This document shows positions 1-10,693 of a stretch of 64,000 bases of DNA, piece after piece (the stretch's first letter is position 1; the number at the start of each line of letters is the position of its first letter). The stretch lies in assembly GCF_004123675.1 (NCBI RefSeq), contig NZ_CP035417.1, positions 3,463,501 through 3,527,500 on the forward strand. Direction: 5' to 3'. This DNA is from Leisingera sp. NJS204 (lineage in GTDB: Bacteria > Pseudomonadota > Alphaproteobacteria > Rhodobacterales > Rhodobacteraceae). The position numbers and the translations under genes were made by a program. Below the pieces are notes generated by a model that was not told where the DNA came from, did no database searches, and worked only from the letters and a program-made list of their open reading frames with translations.

Positions 1-1188
1 GACTGGATCAAGACCGGCATGAAGGAAGACCGGCTGATCTACCGGCACATTTTTAACGAGCGCAAGCACAAGCAGCTGTTCTACTGGAGCCACGGCCTGC
101 AGAAACGCCTGGGGCTGCAGCGCGAGGTGCCGGCCGATATCCAGGTGCAGATCGGCAGCCAGTGGTGGTGCCTGCGCCGCCGCACGGTGGAGTGGATTCT
201 GGATTTCACCCGCAGGCGCCGCGATGTGATGCGGTTCTTCCGCACCACCTGGATCCCGGATGAAACCTTCTTTCAGACCCTGGTGCGCCACCTGATCCCG
301 GAAGGCGAGATCGAGACCCGGACCCTCACCTTCCTGATGTTCACCGATTACGGGATGCCGGTGAATTTCCACAATGACCATTACGACCTGCTGCTGAGCC
401 AGGACTTTTTGTTCGCCCGCAAGATCAGCCCCGAAGCGACAGAATTGAAATCGCGGCTTGGGCGGCTTTATGCGGCGCAAGGCATCGACTTTCAAATCTC
501 GAACGAGGGGCGCAGCCTGTATACATTCCTGGTCCAGCGGGGCCGGATCGGGCGCCGGTTTGCACCGCGGTTCTGGGAGACCGAAAGCTCGCTGGGGCGT
601 GAACGCGAGCTGCTGATCGTGATCTGCAAGAAATGGCACGTGGCCAAGCGGCTGCTGGAACAGATCCGCCAAGTGACAAATATCCCGGCCATCGAATACC
701 TGTTCAACGAAGAAGACACCCCGTTGCCCGACCTCGGCGGCATCCAGGCGGCGCTGTTGAAGCGCACCCGGCACCGCCGCGCGCTGATGCGGATGCTGTT
801 CGAATACTACGAATCCGATCAGCTGATCATCTGCCTGGATCCCGGCGCCATCGACCTGATGAACGATTTCGATTCCGACCGCTCCTCGACCCGTTTCCTG
901 CAGATCGAATGCGAGTTCAGCAACGACTATCTGACCGGCCACGCGCACCGGGTCGGACTGGCGGGTGAGCGCACACCGCAATTGACGCTGGAGCGCCTGC
1001 TGCCGACTATCCGCAACGACATCCTGCATGAAAACGACCGCATCCGCGATGCCGGGTTCAGCCAGCTGTTTCATATGCGGGAAAGCAGCAGCCCGGAGGA
1101 AAACGCCGGGCAGCTGCGCGGTTTCCTGGGTCTGACCGAGGAGAAAGCCATGCAGATTGCAGGAACCCATTACCTGTTCGCAGATTGA
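1..1188 (+). CDS. GT14-type (core-2/I-branching) glycosyltransferase, C-terminal part
   Basis: The reading frame is open from base 1, so the true start is upstream and only about 395 C-terminal residues are present. The first 100 residues contain SQWWCLRRRTVEWIL and RTWIPDETFFQTL, typical of the acceptor-binding end of the GT14 'Branch' glycosyltransferase fold. The remaining 280 residues resemble the uncharacterised domain (DUF5928-like) that follows GT14 domains in Rhodobacteraceae. No signal peptide or membrane segment is visible in this part. It probably builds a surface glycan, but donor and acceptor cannot be read from sequence. The family call is from recognition of motifs; the role is inference. 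Confidence 0.7.
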   Translation, partial: DWIKTGMKEDRLIYRHIFNERKHKQLFYWSHGLQKRLGLQREVPADIQVQIGSQWWCLRRRTVEWILDFTRRRRDVMRFFRTTWIPDETFFQTLVRHLIPEGEIETRTLTFLMFTDYGMPVNFHNDHYDLLLSQDFLFARKISPEATELKSRLGRLYAAQGIDFQISNEGRSLYTFLVQRGRIGRRFAPRFWETESSLGRERELLIVICKKWHVAKRLLEQIRQVTNIPAIEYLFNEEDTPLPDLGGIQAALLKRTRHRRALMRMLFEYYESDQLIICLDPGAIDLMNDFDSDRSSTRFLQIECEFSNDYLTGHAHRVGLAGERTPQLTLERLLPTIRNDILHENDRIRDAGFSQLFHMRESSSPEENAGQLRGFLGLTEEKAMQIAGTHYLFAD

Positions 1189-1312
1189 TCCGGCCGCCGC
1201 GTGTGCGGCAGCGCGCATTGACAAGACCGGGATTGCGGCTTTGCCTTAGGCCGGCGGCCGGATTTGCCCGGACCACCCGGACCTGGGCCATGAAGACCGA
1301 AAGGAATGAACG

Positions 1313-2716
1313 ATGGCAGACCAGCCGGACCGCAAAGCCGTCTTTCTGACCGGCAGCCTGATGCGGCATGTCACCCGCATGTCGCTGACCGCCAGCATCG
1401 GGCTGATGGCGATGTTTGCGGTTGATTTCGTCGACATGGCCTTTATCGCGATGCTGGGAAACGACTCTCTGGCCGCTGCGGTGGGCTATGCCGGAACGCT
1501 GCTGTTTTTCACCAATTCGATCAATATCGGACTGTCGATCGCTGCAGGTTCGCTGGTAGCGCGGGAGCTGGGGGCGGGGCGGCCGGATCAGGCGCAGCAC
1601 TACGCCACCAGCGTGGCCGCCATCGGGGTGCTGGCCGGGCTTTTGATGCCGGTTCTGGTGCTGGCGTTTCTGGAACAGATCCTGGCGCTGCTCGGCGCCG
1701 AGGGCGAGGTGCTGCGGCTGGCCATGCGCTATGTCTGGATCATTCTGCCGACGATGTGGGTAATGGCGCTGGCGATGACCGGCATGGCGGTGCTGCGCGC
1801 CCATGGCGATGCGCGCCGGTCGATGATGGCGACGCTGTATGGCGGCGGCTTGAACGCGGTGCTGGACCCGCTGCTGATCTTTGGTTTGGGACTGGGGCTG
1901 GACGGGGCAGCCATTGCCTCGGTGCTGGCGCGGGCCTGTATGCTGGGGGCCGCCTTCTGGCCCGCCATCAGGGTGCATCAGGGCTTCATGCGGCCCTCGC
2001 TGCGGCAGATCGGCGGCGACCTGCGGACGATCCGGGCCATTGCGGTGCCTGCGGTGCTGACCAATGTCGCAACCCCGCTCGGCAATGCTATTGTTCTGCG
2101 TGAAATCGCCCAGTTCGGAACTGAAGCGGTCGCCGGGATGGCGGTGATCGGGCGCCTGATGCCGGTGGCATTTTCGGTGATCTTTGCGCTGTCCGGCGCC
2201 ATCGGCCCGATCATCGGCCAGAACTTTGGCGCCGGGCAGTTTGCCCGCGTGCGCCAGGCGTTTCTGGCCGGCATCGCCTTTACCGCGGTCTACGTGCTGC
2301 TGATGGCGGCGGTGCTGTTTGCCCTGCGGGTGCCGATTGCGGATCTGTTCTCGGCCACCGGTGAAACCCGCGCGCTGATCTACCTATTCTGCGGGCCGCT
2401 GGCGCTGGCGTATTTTTTCAACGGGGTGCTGTTTGTCGAAAACGCCAGCTTCAACAATCTGGGCCGCCCGGTCTATTCCACCTGGATCAACTGGGGCCGC
2501 CACACCCTGGGCACCTGGCCGCTGGCGGTGCTGGGCGGCACCCTGGGTGGCGCACCGGGGGTTCTGCTGGGCCAGGCAGCCGGCGGGGTGATCTTTGCCT
2601 GCCTGGGCGGGCTGCTGGTGCGCCGGGTGCTGCTGCGGCTGACCCGGCCTGCCGCGGTCGATGCCTTTGCCCCGCAGAACCGGCTGCACGCCCTGCTGGG
2701 GCGCCGCGGCTGGTAA
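1313..2716 (+). CDS. MATE-family multidrug/cation exporter
   Basis: A 467-residue integral membrane protein with about twelve hydrophobic segments arranged as two similar halves, the usual size for the NorM/DinF MATE family. Such proteins export cationic drugs or metabolites in exchange for Na+ or H+ across the inner membrane. The start ATG has AAGGA nine bases upstream. Family-like features are the early acidic TM1 segment (VDFVDMAFIAMLG) and the repeated G-rich loops such as GAIGPIIGQNFGAGQF in the second half. It stands alone, with its stop 14 bases from the stop of the convergent LysR gene. The substrate is unknown. Confidence 0.88.
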   Translation: MADQPDRKAVFLTGSLMRHVTRMSLTASIGLMAMFAVDFVDMAFIAMLGNDSLAAAVGYAGTLLFFTNSINIGLSIAAGSLVARELGAGRPDQAQHYATSVAAIGVLAGLLMPVLVLAFLEQILALLGAEGEVLRLAMRYVWIILPTMWVMALAMTGMAVLRAHGDARRSMMATLYGGGLNAVLDPLLIFGLGLGLDGAAIASVLARACMLGAAFWPAIRVHQGFMRPSLRQIGGDLRTIRAIAVPAVLTNVATPLGNAIVLREIAQFGTEAVAGMAVIGRLMPVAFSVIFALSGAIGPIIGQNFGAGQFARVRQAFLAGIAFTAVYVLLMAAVLFALRVPIADLFSATGETRALIYLFCGPLALAYFFNGVLFVENASFNNLGRPVYSTWINWGRHTLGTWPLAVLGGTLGGAPGVLLGQAAGGVIFACLGGLLVRRVLLRLTRPAAVDAFAPQNRLHALLGRRGW

Positions 2717-2729
2717 TCCGGCACCAGCC

Positions 2730-3662
2730 CTACATCACGGCGGAACCTGCCAGATGTTCGGCGATCCAGTCGAACACCAGGCTGGGCCCCCGCAGGCGGC
2801 TGGAATAGTCGCGCGACATCACATAGCCGGCATCGCTGACCACCACATCCGGCACCACCCTGACCAGCGACCCGTTCTGCAGCAACCGGTCGATCAGCCC
2901 CAGCCAGCCCAGGGCGATGCCATCCCCCGACACTGCGGATTGCACCACCATGTCGTAGTTGTTGAAACTGATGTAGTTCTTCGACCGCTCCCCCGCGATA
3001 CCCAAGCGGTCGAACCAGCCCTGCCAGGTCTGCCACTCCGCCGAGGCCGGTTTCGACAGGCTGAGCAGCTGTAAGTCCAGCAAGCTTGCTGCTGAAGACA
3101 CCGGGCCATGCCGTTCCAGATAGGCCGGGCTGCACACCGCCCCAACCCGTTCTTGCAGCAGCATCACATCGCCGTCACCCATACTGCTGCGCGGGCCGAC
3201 GTGGATCTTGATATCGCAATCCTCGCCATAGTCGTCCGGCGCTACCTGCGAGGCGAGGATCTGGATTTCGATCTCATCCCCCAGTTCGGCGCGCAGATGC
3301 GACAGCCGTGGCAACAGCCAGAAACTGGCAAAGGCAAAATCCGCCGAAATCCGCACCCTGGGGCGGGACTTCCGCTCCAGCAGCGACGCCACCGAGTTCC
3401 CCATCTGCGCCATCGCCGGGCGGACCACATTCAACAGCCGCACACCCTCGTTGGTCAGCGACACACCGCGGTGCTCGCGCCGGAACAAAGCAATACCCAA
3501 TTCCGTCTCAAGCCCCTTGATTTTCTGCGAGACCGCCGATTGTGTCAGCCCCAGCGCCTCGGCTGCGCCGGTGAAATTACCATGCCGGGCCACCAGGTCG
3601 AAACTATGCAGCGCGACCAGGTTATAGCTCAGCTTCCTATTAATGCTGCTAATGTCATTCAT
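2730..3662 (-). CDS. LysR-family transcriptional regulator next to betaine transporter
   Basis: A 310-residue LysR regulator. The N-terminal winged helix-turn-helix is at residues 15-75 (GNFTGAAEALGLTQSAVSQK, then LETELGIALFRR), followed by a periplasmic-binding-protein-like effector domain. It is divergent from the BCCT transporter gene with about 120 A/T-rich bases between the starts, the classic arrangement in which a LysR protein controls its neighbour and itself. The start ATG at 3662 is preceded by a weak AGG about ten bases away. The effector is unknown; from context (BCCT carrier, Rieske demethylase) a quaternary amine such as glycine betaine is plausible but inferred. Confidence 0.9.
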   Translation of the reverse strand: MNDISSINRKLSYNLVALHSFDLVARHGNFTGAAEALGLTQSAVSQKIKGLETELGIALFRREHRGVSLTNEGVRLLNVVRPAMAQMGNSVASLLERKSRPRVRISADFAFASFWLLPRLSHLRAELGDEIEIQILASQVAPDDYGEDCDIKIHVGPRSSMGDGDVMLLQERVGAVCSPAYLERHGPVSSAASLLDLQLLSLSKPASAEWQTWQGWFDRLGIAGERSKNYISFNNYDMVVQSAVSGDGIALGWLGLIDRLLQNGSLVRVVPDVVVSDAGYVMSRDYSSRLRGPSLVFDWIAEHLAGSAVM

Positions 3663-3781
3663 AAATTATTGCCTACTGCAAAAGGCAGAATTTTTGTACC
3701 AGAAAATGCCCTGTGTAAGGTCTGCTAAGCCGTAGCCCCGGGCGGCATCAACGGGCAGATCAACAGAAACAGGGAATTTTC

Positions 3782-5440
3782 ATGTCAATCAAACCTCCTT
3801 TAACGGATCTGCCGATCGGCACATCCGACAGCGGATTTTACCGGGGCTTCAGCCAGATCGTCACCATTTCGTCAAAACTGATGATCGGCGGGCTGGTGGT
3901 CTGGGCCATTGCCTTTCCCGAACAATCCGGCGCCGTGCTGAATTCGGTCAACGGTTTCATCCTCGCTTCCTTCGGCGCCTGGTACGTCTGGACCGTGGCA
4001 CTGTTCGTGCTGTGCTGCATCGCGCTGGCCATTTGGCCAACGGCGGGCAAACTGAAACTGGGGCAGCCGGACGACAGACCCGAATTCTCCAATTTCTCGT
4101 GGTTCTCGATGATGTTCGGGGCCGGCATCGGGGTCGGCATGCTGACCTGGGCGGTGGCCGAGCCGATCTACCACTGGAACAATAACCCCGAAGTGATCCA
4201 AGGCCTGACCAATGGCGGTGCTGCGGACAATATCCGCATGGCTTACAAATGGTCCTTCCTGCATTGGGGGCTGGGTGCCTGGGCCTGCTATGCAATTGCC
4301 GGGCTGGCGCTGGGGTTCTTCAGCTACCGCCGCGGGCTGCCGCTGACCATGCGCTCGTCGCTGACACCGCTGTTCGGCGCCCGGCTGTCCGGGTCCATCG
4401 GCCATGTGGTGGATATCGTCGCCGTGGTCGCCACCATCCTTGGCGTGGCGCAGACCCTGGGTTTCGGGGTGGAACAGTTCGTCTCCGGCCTCACCCGTAT
4501 TGGCATTGACGGGCTGACCAACGAGGCCGGCACCGCCAATACCGCCGGTGTGATTGTTGCAATCCTGGTGATTATGGCGGCCTCCACTGCCTCGGCCCTG
4601 TCGGGTGTCGGCAAGGGGATCAAGTGGCTGTCGAACATCAACATGGTGCTGAGCATCGCCTTGCTCAGCTTTTTTCTGCTGTTTGGTTCCACCTTCTTTG
4701 GCTTGCAGGCGCTGGTTGTCGGCCTGTGGGACTACCTGATTGCACTGCCGGATATGATGTTCCGCGTTTGGACCGGCGACGGCAGCCCGGACAGCGTAGC
4801 CACAAAGCTGGAAGGCTGGCAGGGCGCCTGGTCGGTGTTTTACTGGGCCTGGTGGATTGCCTTTGCGCCCTTTGTCGGCCTGTTCCTGGCCCGCATCTCC
4901 AAGGGCCGCACCATCCGCGAATTTGTGCTGGGCGCCATGATCGTGCCGTCGCTGATGTGCTTTGTCTGGTTCACCTGGGCCGGCGGCACGGCAATTGATC
5001 TGGAACTGAACGGCGGCGCAAGCGGGCAGATCTCCTCGGCACCTGATGGCGACAAGATCTTTGCCATGGTACAATACATGCTGTCGCCCTGGGTCGGCTG
5101 GGCGATGTCGGTGATGATCGTGATCCTGCTGATGACCTATCTGGTGACCACGGCGGACAGCGCGGTGCTGATCGTCAACACCATCAACGCCGCCGGCGAC
5201 GAAGGCCCCAAGGCCCGCCCGCATATCATCTTCTGGGGTGTGGCGCTTGGCGCGGTGGTGACGGCGCTGCTGCTGGTCGGCGGATTGAAGGCGATCCAGA
5301 CCGCTATGGTGATCGGCGCCCTGCCCTTCTCGGTGGTGATGGTGCTGCAATGCGCAGCCCTGATCAAGGCGATCTACAACGACGGCCGCCGCGAACAGGC
5401 AGGGATCGCCACCACAATCATCCAGGAGCCGGCGGAATAA
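3782..5440 (+). CDS. BCCT-family betaine/choline/carnitine transporter
   Basis: A 552-residue membrane carrier with about twelve transmembrane segments. GAGIGVGMLTWAVAEPIYHW around residues 115-134 is the BCCT substrate-site region, and WTVFYWAWW-like aromatic segments (SVFYWAWWIAFAPFVGLFLA) match the betaine-binding aromatic box region. The family imports trimethylammonium compounds such as glycine betaine, choline or carnitine with Na+ or H+. AGGGA lies seven bases before the ATG. The long C-terminal regulatory tail of osmosensing BetP is absent; the protein ends soon after the last helix, which suggests nutrient uptake rather than osmosensing (inference). A Rieske demethylase lies nearby. 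Confidence 0.92.
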   Translation: MSIKPPLTDLPIGTSDSGFYRGFSQIVTISSKLMIGGLVVWAIAFPEQSGAVLNSVNGFILASFGAWYVWTVALFVLCCIALAIWPTAGKLKLGQPDDRPEFSNFSWFSMMFGAGIGVGMLTWAVAEPIYHWNNNPEVIQGLTNGGAADNIRMAYKWSFLHWGLGAWACYAIAGLALGFFSYRRGLPLTMRSSLTPLFGARLSGSIGHVVDIVAVVATILGVAQTLGFGVEQFVSGLTRIGIDGLTNEAGTANTAGVIVAILVIMAASTASALSGVGKGIKWLSNINMVLSIALLSFFLLFGSTFFGLQALVVGLWDYLIALPDMMFRVWTGDGSPDSVATKLEGWQGAWSVFYWAWWIAFAPFVGLFLARISKGRTIREFVLGAMIVPSLMCFVWFTWAGGTAIDLELNGGASGQISSAPDGDKIFAMVQYMLSPWVGWAMSVMIVILLMTYLVTTADSAVLIVNTINAAGDEGPKARPHIIFWGVALGAVVTALLLVGGLKAIQTAMVIGALPFSVVMVLQCAALIKAIYNDGRREQAGIATTIIQEPAE

Positions 5441-5543
5441 AGCCCCCGGCGGATGGCTGCTGGCGGGCGGGGCAGCCATTCACACCCTTTCCAATGCTGC
5501 CCGCATCTTTTCCGGCGCTGAACACAGCAACAAAGGAAGCAAA

Positions 5544-7196
5544 ATGACCCAATACTACAACAGGGAAACCCTCCACCCCGCAGTGCGCATGCATGCGGAG
5601 GAAACAGCCCAAGGCAAACTGGACCGCCGCGAGTTCCTGTCCCGCGCAACCGCGCTGGGTGTAACCGCATCCGCGGCCTATGGCATGATCGGCCTCAGTC
5701 AGCCGGTGCAGGCGGCGGTCAATGTCCAAGAGGGCGGCACCATCCGCATCCAGCAGGTGGTACGGGCGCTGCTTGATCCGCCGCTGTTCAACTGGCCGCA
5801 ACTTGGCAACTTGGTACGCGGCTATCTGGAATACCTGGTGCAGTACAACGCAGACGGCACCTTTGAGCCGCGCCTCCTGGAAAGCTGGGAGGTCAACGAG
5901 GATGCCACCGAATACCTGCTGCACATCCGCCCCGGCGTGAACTGGAACGACGGCCGCGGCACCCTGACCGCCAAGGACGTGGCCTATAACTTTGCCCGCT
6001 GGTGCGATGGCAAATGGGAAGGCAACTCAATGGCGGCCCGCATGGGTTCCTTGCAGAACGAGGCCGGCGACGGCCCCGCCGAGGGCGCGCTGGAGGTGGT
6101 CGACGATCTGACGCTGAAGGTGAAGCTCACCCGCCCCGACATCACAATCATCCCGGCAGTGACCGAATACCCCGCGGCCATTGTGCCGGACGGCTGGTCG
6201 GGCGATCCGGGCGCCGACCCGGTCGGCACCGGCCCCTACAAACTGGTGGAATACGAGGTCGGCGTCAAAGTGGCACTGGAAAAGAACACCGGCCACGAAT
6301 GGTGGGGCGAAGGCGCCCATCTGGACCGGATCGAGTTTGTTGATTTCGGCACCGACGGCTCCACGCATCTGTCAGCCGCCGAGGCCGAAGAAATCGACAT
6401 GGTCTATGAAACCGTGGGGGAATACGTCGATATCTTCACCTCCATCGGCTGGAACGTGAGCGAGTCGATCTCGGCCAACACGCTGGTGCTGCGCACCAAC
6501 CGCGACGCCGAGGTCGATGGCGCGCAGCCCTATGCCGATGCCCGCGTCCGCCGCGCCCTGGCGCTGGCCTGCGACAACGCGGTGCTGCTGGAACTTGGCT
6601 ATGACGGCCGCGGGACCCTGGCGGAAAACCACCACGTCTGCCCGATCCACCCGGAATACGCCGATATCGGCGCCCCGGTGCGCGACCCGCAAGCCGCGCG
6701 CGCGCTGATGGAGGAGGCCGGGATGCTCGATTTCGAGCATGAGCTGTACTCAATCGACGACGACTGGCGGCGCAATACCACCGATGCGCTGGCAGCACAG
6801 ATGCGCGACGCAGGCCTCAAGGTCAAACGCACGGTTCTGCCCGGCAACACCTTCTGGAACGACTGGGACAAATACCCGTTCAGCTCCACCGACTGGGGCC
6901 ATCGTCCGCTGGGGGTGCAGGTGCTGACACTGGCCTATAAAACCGGGGTGGCCTGGAATGAAACCGGACTTGCCAGCGCCGAGTTCGATACCATGCTGGA
7001 GGCTGCCTCGGCCATTGCCGACGCCGATGTCCGCCGCGGCCACATGGAAAAGATCGAGCAGTTCATGCGCGACGACGGCACCGTGATCCAGCCCTACTGG
7101 CGCTCGCTCTACCGCCACGCCCGCCCCGGAGTTATCGGCGCCGAGAGCCATCCGATCAACGAAATCCATGTGCACAAGCTGGCACTGGAAGCCTGA
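5544..7196 (+). CDS. Tat-exported solute-binding protein, peptide/nickel (SBP_bac_5) family
   Basis: A 550-residue periplasmic binding protein of the family-5 (DppA/OppA) type. A long n-region is followed by DRREFLSRATALGVTASA, a twin-arginine signal, and a hydrophobic stretch ending near PVQAA, so it should be folded before export. AAAGGAAG precedes the ATG by five bases. Family features include the region around YLEYLVQYNADGTFEPRLLE and LLHIRPGVNW. No permease or ATPase gene lies beside it; it follows the BCCT gene by about 100 bases on the same strand and may be co-transcribed. Ligand unknown; its position suggests a methylated amine or peptide linked to betaine metabolism (inference). Confidence 0.85.
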   Translation: MTQYYNRETLHPAVRMHAEETAQGKLDRREFLSRATALGVTASAAYGMIGLSQPVQAAVNVQEGGTIRIQQVVRALLDPPLFNWPQLGNLVRGYLEYLVQYNADGTFEPRLLESWEVNEDATEYLLHIRPGVNWNDGRGTLTAKDVAYNFARWCDGKWEGNSMAARMGSLQNEAGDGPAEGALEVVDDLTLKVKLTRPDITIIPAVTEYPAAIVPDGWSGDPGADPVGTGPYKLVEYEVGVKVALEKNTGHEWWGEGAHLDRIEFVDFGTDGSTHLSAAEAEEIDMVYETVGEYVDIFTSIGWNVSESISANTLVLRTNRDAEVDGAQPYADARVRRALALACDNAVLLELGYDGRGTLAENHHVCPIHPEYADIGAPVRDPQAARALMEEAGMLDFEHELYSIDDDWRRNTTDALAAQMRDAGLKVKRTVLPGNTFWNDWDKYPFSSTDWGHRPLGVQVLTLAYKTGVAWNETGLASAEFDTMLEAASAIADADVRRGHMEKIEQFMRDDGTVIQPYWRSLYRHARPGVIGAESHPINEIHVHKLALEA

Positions 7197-7213
7197 TCAG
7201 GCCTCGAAAACAA

Positions 7214-7246
7214 GGGCGCGCACCAGATCCGGCGCGCGCCCGTTTT
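7214..7246. terminator. Bidirectional terminator between convergent genes
   Basis: GGGCGCGC at 7214-7221 pairs with GCGCGCCC at 7234-7241. On the plus strand GTTTT follows; on the minus strand the stem is followed by TTGTTTTC. It sits between the stop of the binding protein gene and the stop of the converging reductase gene, so it can serve both. Confidence 0.7.
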
Positions 7247-7248
7247 CA

Positions 7249-8334
7249 TCAGATATCGACCTCAACCCGGCCAATCGGGTTGGAGCAGCAGGCCAGGATG
7301 AAACCGGCCTCCACGTCTTCCTCTGAAATGCCGCCGTTGTGGACCATATGCACCTCGCCTGCGGTTTTCTTGACCTTGCAGGTGCCGCAGATTCCGAAGG
7401 TGCAGCCCGACGGAATGTTGAGACCCGAGGCCTTGGCCACCGCCAGCACCGTATCGGTCTCGGTGCAGGTTGCCATAACACCGGAAGCCGCAAAGCTGAT
7501 CTCGGCGGCAGCAGTTTCCTCCGGCACCACATCGTCGATCACGGGCACATCAGCGGCTGTTTCAACCGGCGCGCCAAAGCTCTCCTGGTTGTAGTTCTCC
7601 ATGTCAAAGCCCAGGCCGTTGAGCATGTCGCGCACCGCCTGCATGAAGGGTTCCGGCCCGCAGCAATAGACCTCGCGCTCCAGGTAATCCTGCGCGATAA
7701 GGCCCAGCATGATCTGGTTCAGCTGGCCGCGGTAGCCGGTCCAGACCTGATAAGGGTCGTCCTCTTCCACCACCAGGTTCAGCTTCAGCCCCGGCAGCCG
7801 CGACGCCATGCTTTCCAGCTGCTGGCGGGCGATGATCTCGCTGGGGCGTTTGGCGCAGTTGATAAAGCAGATGTCGGGCGACTGGCCGCGGTCGAACAGA
7901 TACTGGGTCATCGACAGGCTGGGCGTGATGCCCGAGCCTGCGGAGATGAACAGAAACTTGCCATTCGGGCGCTTTGGCAGGGTGAACACCCCCGCCGGGC
8001 CGGAGGCGCGCAGGACCCTGCCGGGGCGCAGATGGTCCAGCATCCAGCGGGTGCCGATGCTGTCGCCCTGGGCCTTGACCGTGACCGAGATCGACAAGGG
8101 CCGCGAGGGCGACGAGCTGATGGTATAGGTGCGCCAGACTGTCCCTTCCGGCACCGGCAGCTCCAGCGTCAGGAACTGGCCCGGCTGGTATTTGAACCAC
8201 GCGCCCGACGGCGCGCGGAAGCTGAAGGTGGCGGTGTTCGGCGCTTCCGGAACAACCGAGACGCATTCCAGCATCTCGTCGTCCTTCCACGCCAGGGTTT
8301 CGTCCAGAGTCTCAAAATTGGCCTGCAATCCCAT
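7249..8334 (-). CDS. Ferredoxin-type reductase component of Rieske N-demethylase
   Basis: A 361-residue flavin/iron-sulfur reductase. Residues 25-125 form the FAD-binding domain (RTYTISSSP is the flavin motif) and residues 125-245 the NAD(P)H-binding domain (SAGSGITPSLSMTQYL, then VYCCGPEPFM). Residues 280-361 form a plant-type [2Fe-2S] domain with CTFGICGTCKVKK and a later Cys in LACCSN. This is the layout of GbcB/stachydrine-demethylase-type reductases that pass electrons from NADH to a Rieske oxygenase. I chose ATG 8334 because GGAG lies eight bases before it; a longer ATG at 8352 lacks a good ribosome site. The gene begins five bases after the oxygenase gene, so the two form one transcription unit. 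Confidence 0.88.
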   Translation of the reverse strand: MGLQANFETLDETLAWKDDEMLECVSVVPEAPNTATFSFRAPSGAWFKYQPGQFLTLELPVPEGTVWRTYTISSSPSRPLSISVTVKAQGDSIGTRWMLDHLRPGRVLRASGPAGVFTLPKRPNGKFLFISAGSGITPSLSMTQYLFDRGQSPDICFINCAKRPSEIIARQQLESMASRLPGLKLNLVVEEDDPYQVWTGYRGQLNQIMLGLIAQDYLEREVYCCGPEPFMQAVRDMLNGLGFDMENYNQESFGAPVETAADVPVIDDVVPEETAAAEISFAASGVMATCTETDTVLAVAKASGLNIPSGCTFGICGTCKVKKTAGEVHMVHNGGISEEDVEAGFILACCSNPIGRVEVDI

Positions 8335-8338
8335 GATC

Positions 8339-9876
<1,538 letters not shown>

Positions 9877-10101
9877 TATTGCCTGAAAAATTTCCCGCCA
9901 TCGGAAACAAAACCGACCCGGCGAAACCGGAATAAGACATGCAGGTTTGCCGCGCCGGGCGGGACAGGGATGTCCAGAAACTCAAACCGGCATCCGCCGG
10001 CCCGTTTGCGGCAAGCGCTTATCTTTCATGCGGTTACCCGCGGCTGATCCCACCGAATCGATTCGCACGCAGTGAATCTTGCGTCAGCCCCTTGGAACGC
10101 G

Positions 10102-10140
10102 GCATGCGGTTAATTATATTCCGTATAATTAACCGCATGC
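10102..10140. promoter_or_regulatory. Perfect 39-nt palindrome, probable TetR operator
   Basis: The 17-base arm GCATGCGGTTAATTATA at 10102-10118 is perfectly mirrored at 10124-10140 around a five-base centre, TTCCG. The right arm includes TATAAT, a good -10 sequence. It ends 13 bases before the start of the reductase gene whose operon also encodes a TetR protein, so a repressor site controlling both genes is the natural reading. Alternatively it is a transcript hairpin. Confidence 0.7.
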
Positions 10141-10153
10141 ACAGGAGAACCCG

Positions 10154-10690
10154 ATGACCACCGGCCACGTCTTCATCGCCACCAGCCTCGACGGCTTTGT
10201 GGCCCGCCAGGACCATTCGCTGGATTGGCTGCACAAACAGCCTGTTGCCGAAGATGACGATGGCGGCTTTGCCGCCTTCATGGACAGCGTCGACGGGCTG
10301 GTCATGGGAACCGGATCGTTGCGCACCCTGCTCGGGTTCGGCCAATGGCCCTACAGCAAACCTGTTGTGGTCCTCAGCAGCAGCCTGACCGAACAGGACA
10401 TTCCCGAGGAGCTGAAGGACAAGGTGCGCCTCAGCACCGCCGCGCCCGCAGACCTTATGCAGGAGCTGCAAGAAGAGGGCTGGACCCGCGCCTATATCGA
10501 CGGCGGACGGATGGTGCAGTCCTTCCTGCGCCAGGGGCTTATCGCCGATCTGACCATCACAACGGTCCCGATTCTGATCGGCAGCGGCATTCCGCTGTTC
10601 GGCAGCCTGGACCGGGACATCGACCTCCAGGTGGCAAGCTCCCGCATCCTGCCCACCGGCATGGTCCAGACCACGTTCCGGGTAGCCTGA
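10154..10690 (+). CDS. DHFR-like (RibD C-terminal domain) reductase
   Basis: A 178-residue protein of the dihydrofolate-reductase-like family (YwjB/RibD-C). It begins HVFIATSLDGFVAR, has the GLVMGTGSLRTLLG region, and then YIDGGRMVQSFLRQGLIADLTI with PILIGSGIPLFG, which matches the NADPH-binding and C-terminal family signatures. Such proteins are NADPH-dependent reductases of mostly unknown substrate. CAGGAG lies eight bases upstream of the ATG. Its stop is three bases before the TetR start, so the two are co-transcribed and probably both repressed through the upstream palindrome (inference). Confidence 0.88.
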   Translation: MTTGHVFIATSLDGFVARQDHSLDWLHKQPVAEDDDGGFAAFMDSVDGLVMGTGSLRTLLGFGQWPYSKPVVVLSSSLTEQDIPEELKDKVRLSTAAPADLMQELQEEGWTRAYIDGGRMVQSFLRQGLIADLTITTVPILIGSGIPLFGSLDRDIDLQVASSRILPTGMVQTTFRVA

Positions 10691-10693
10691 CCA

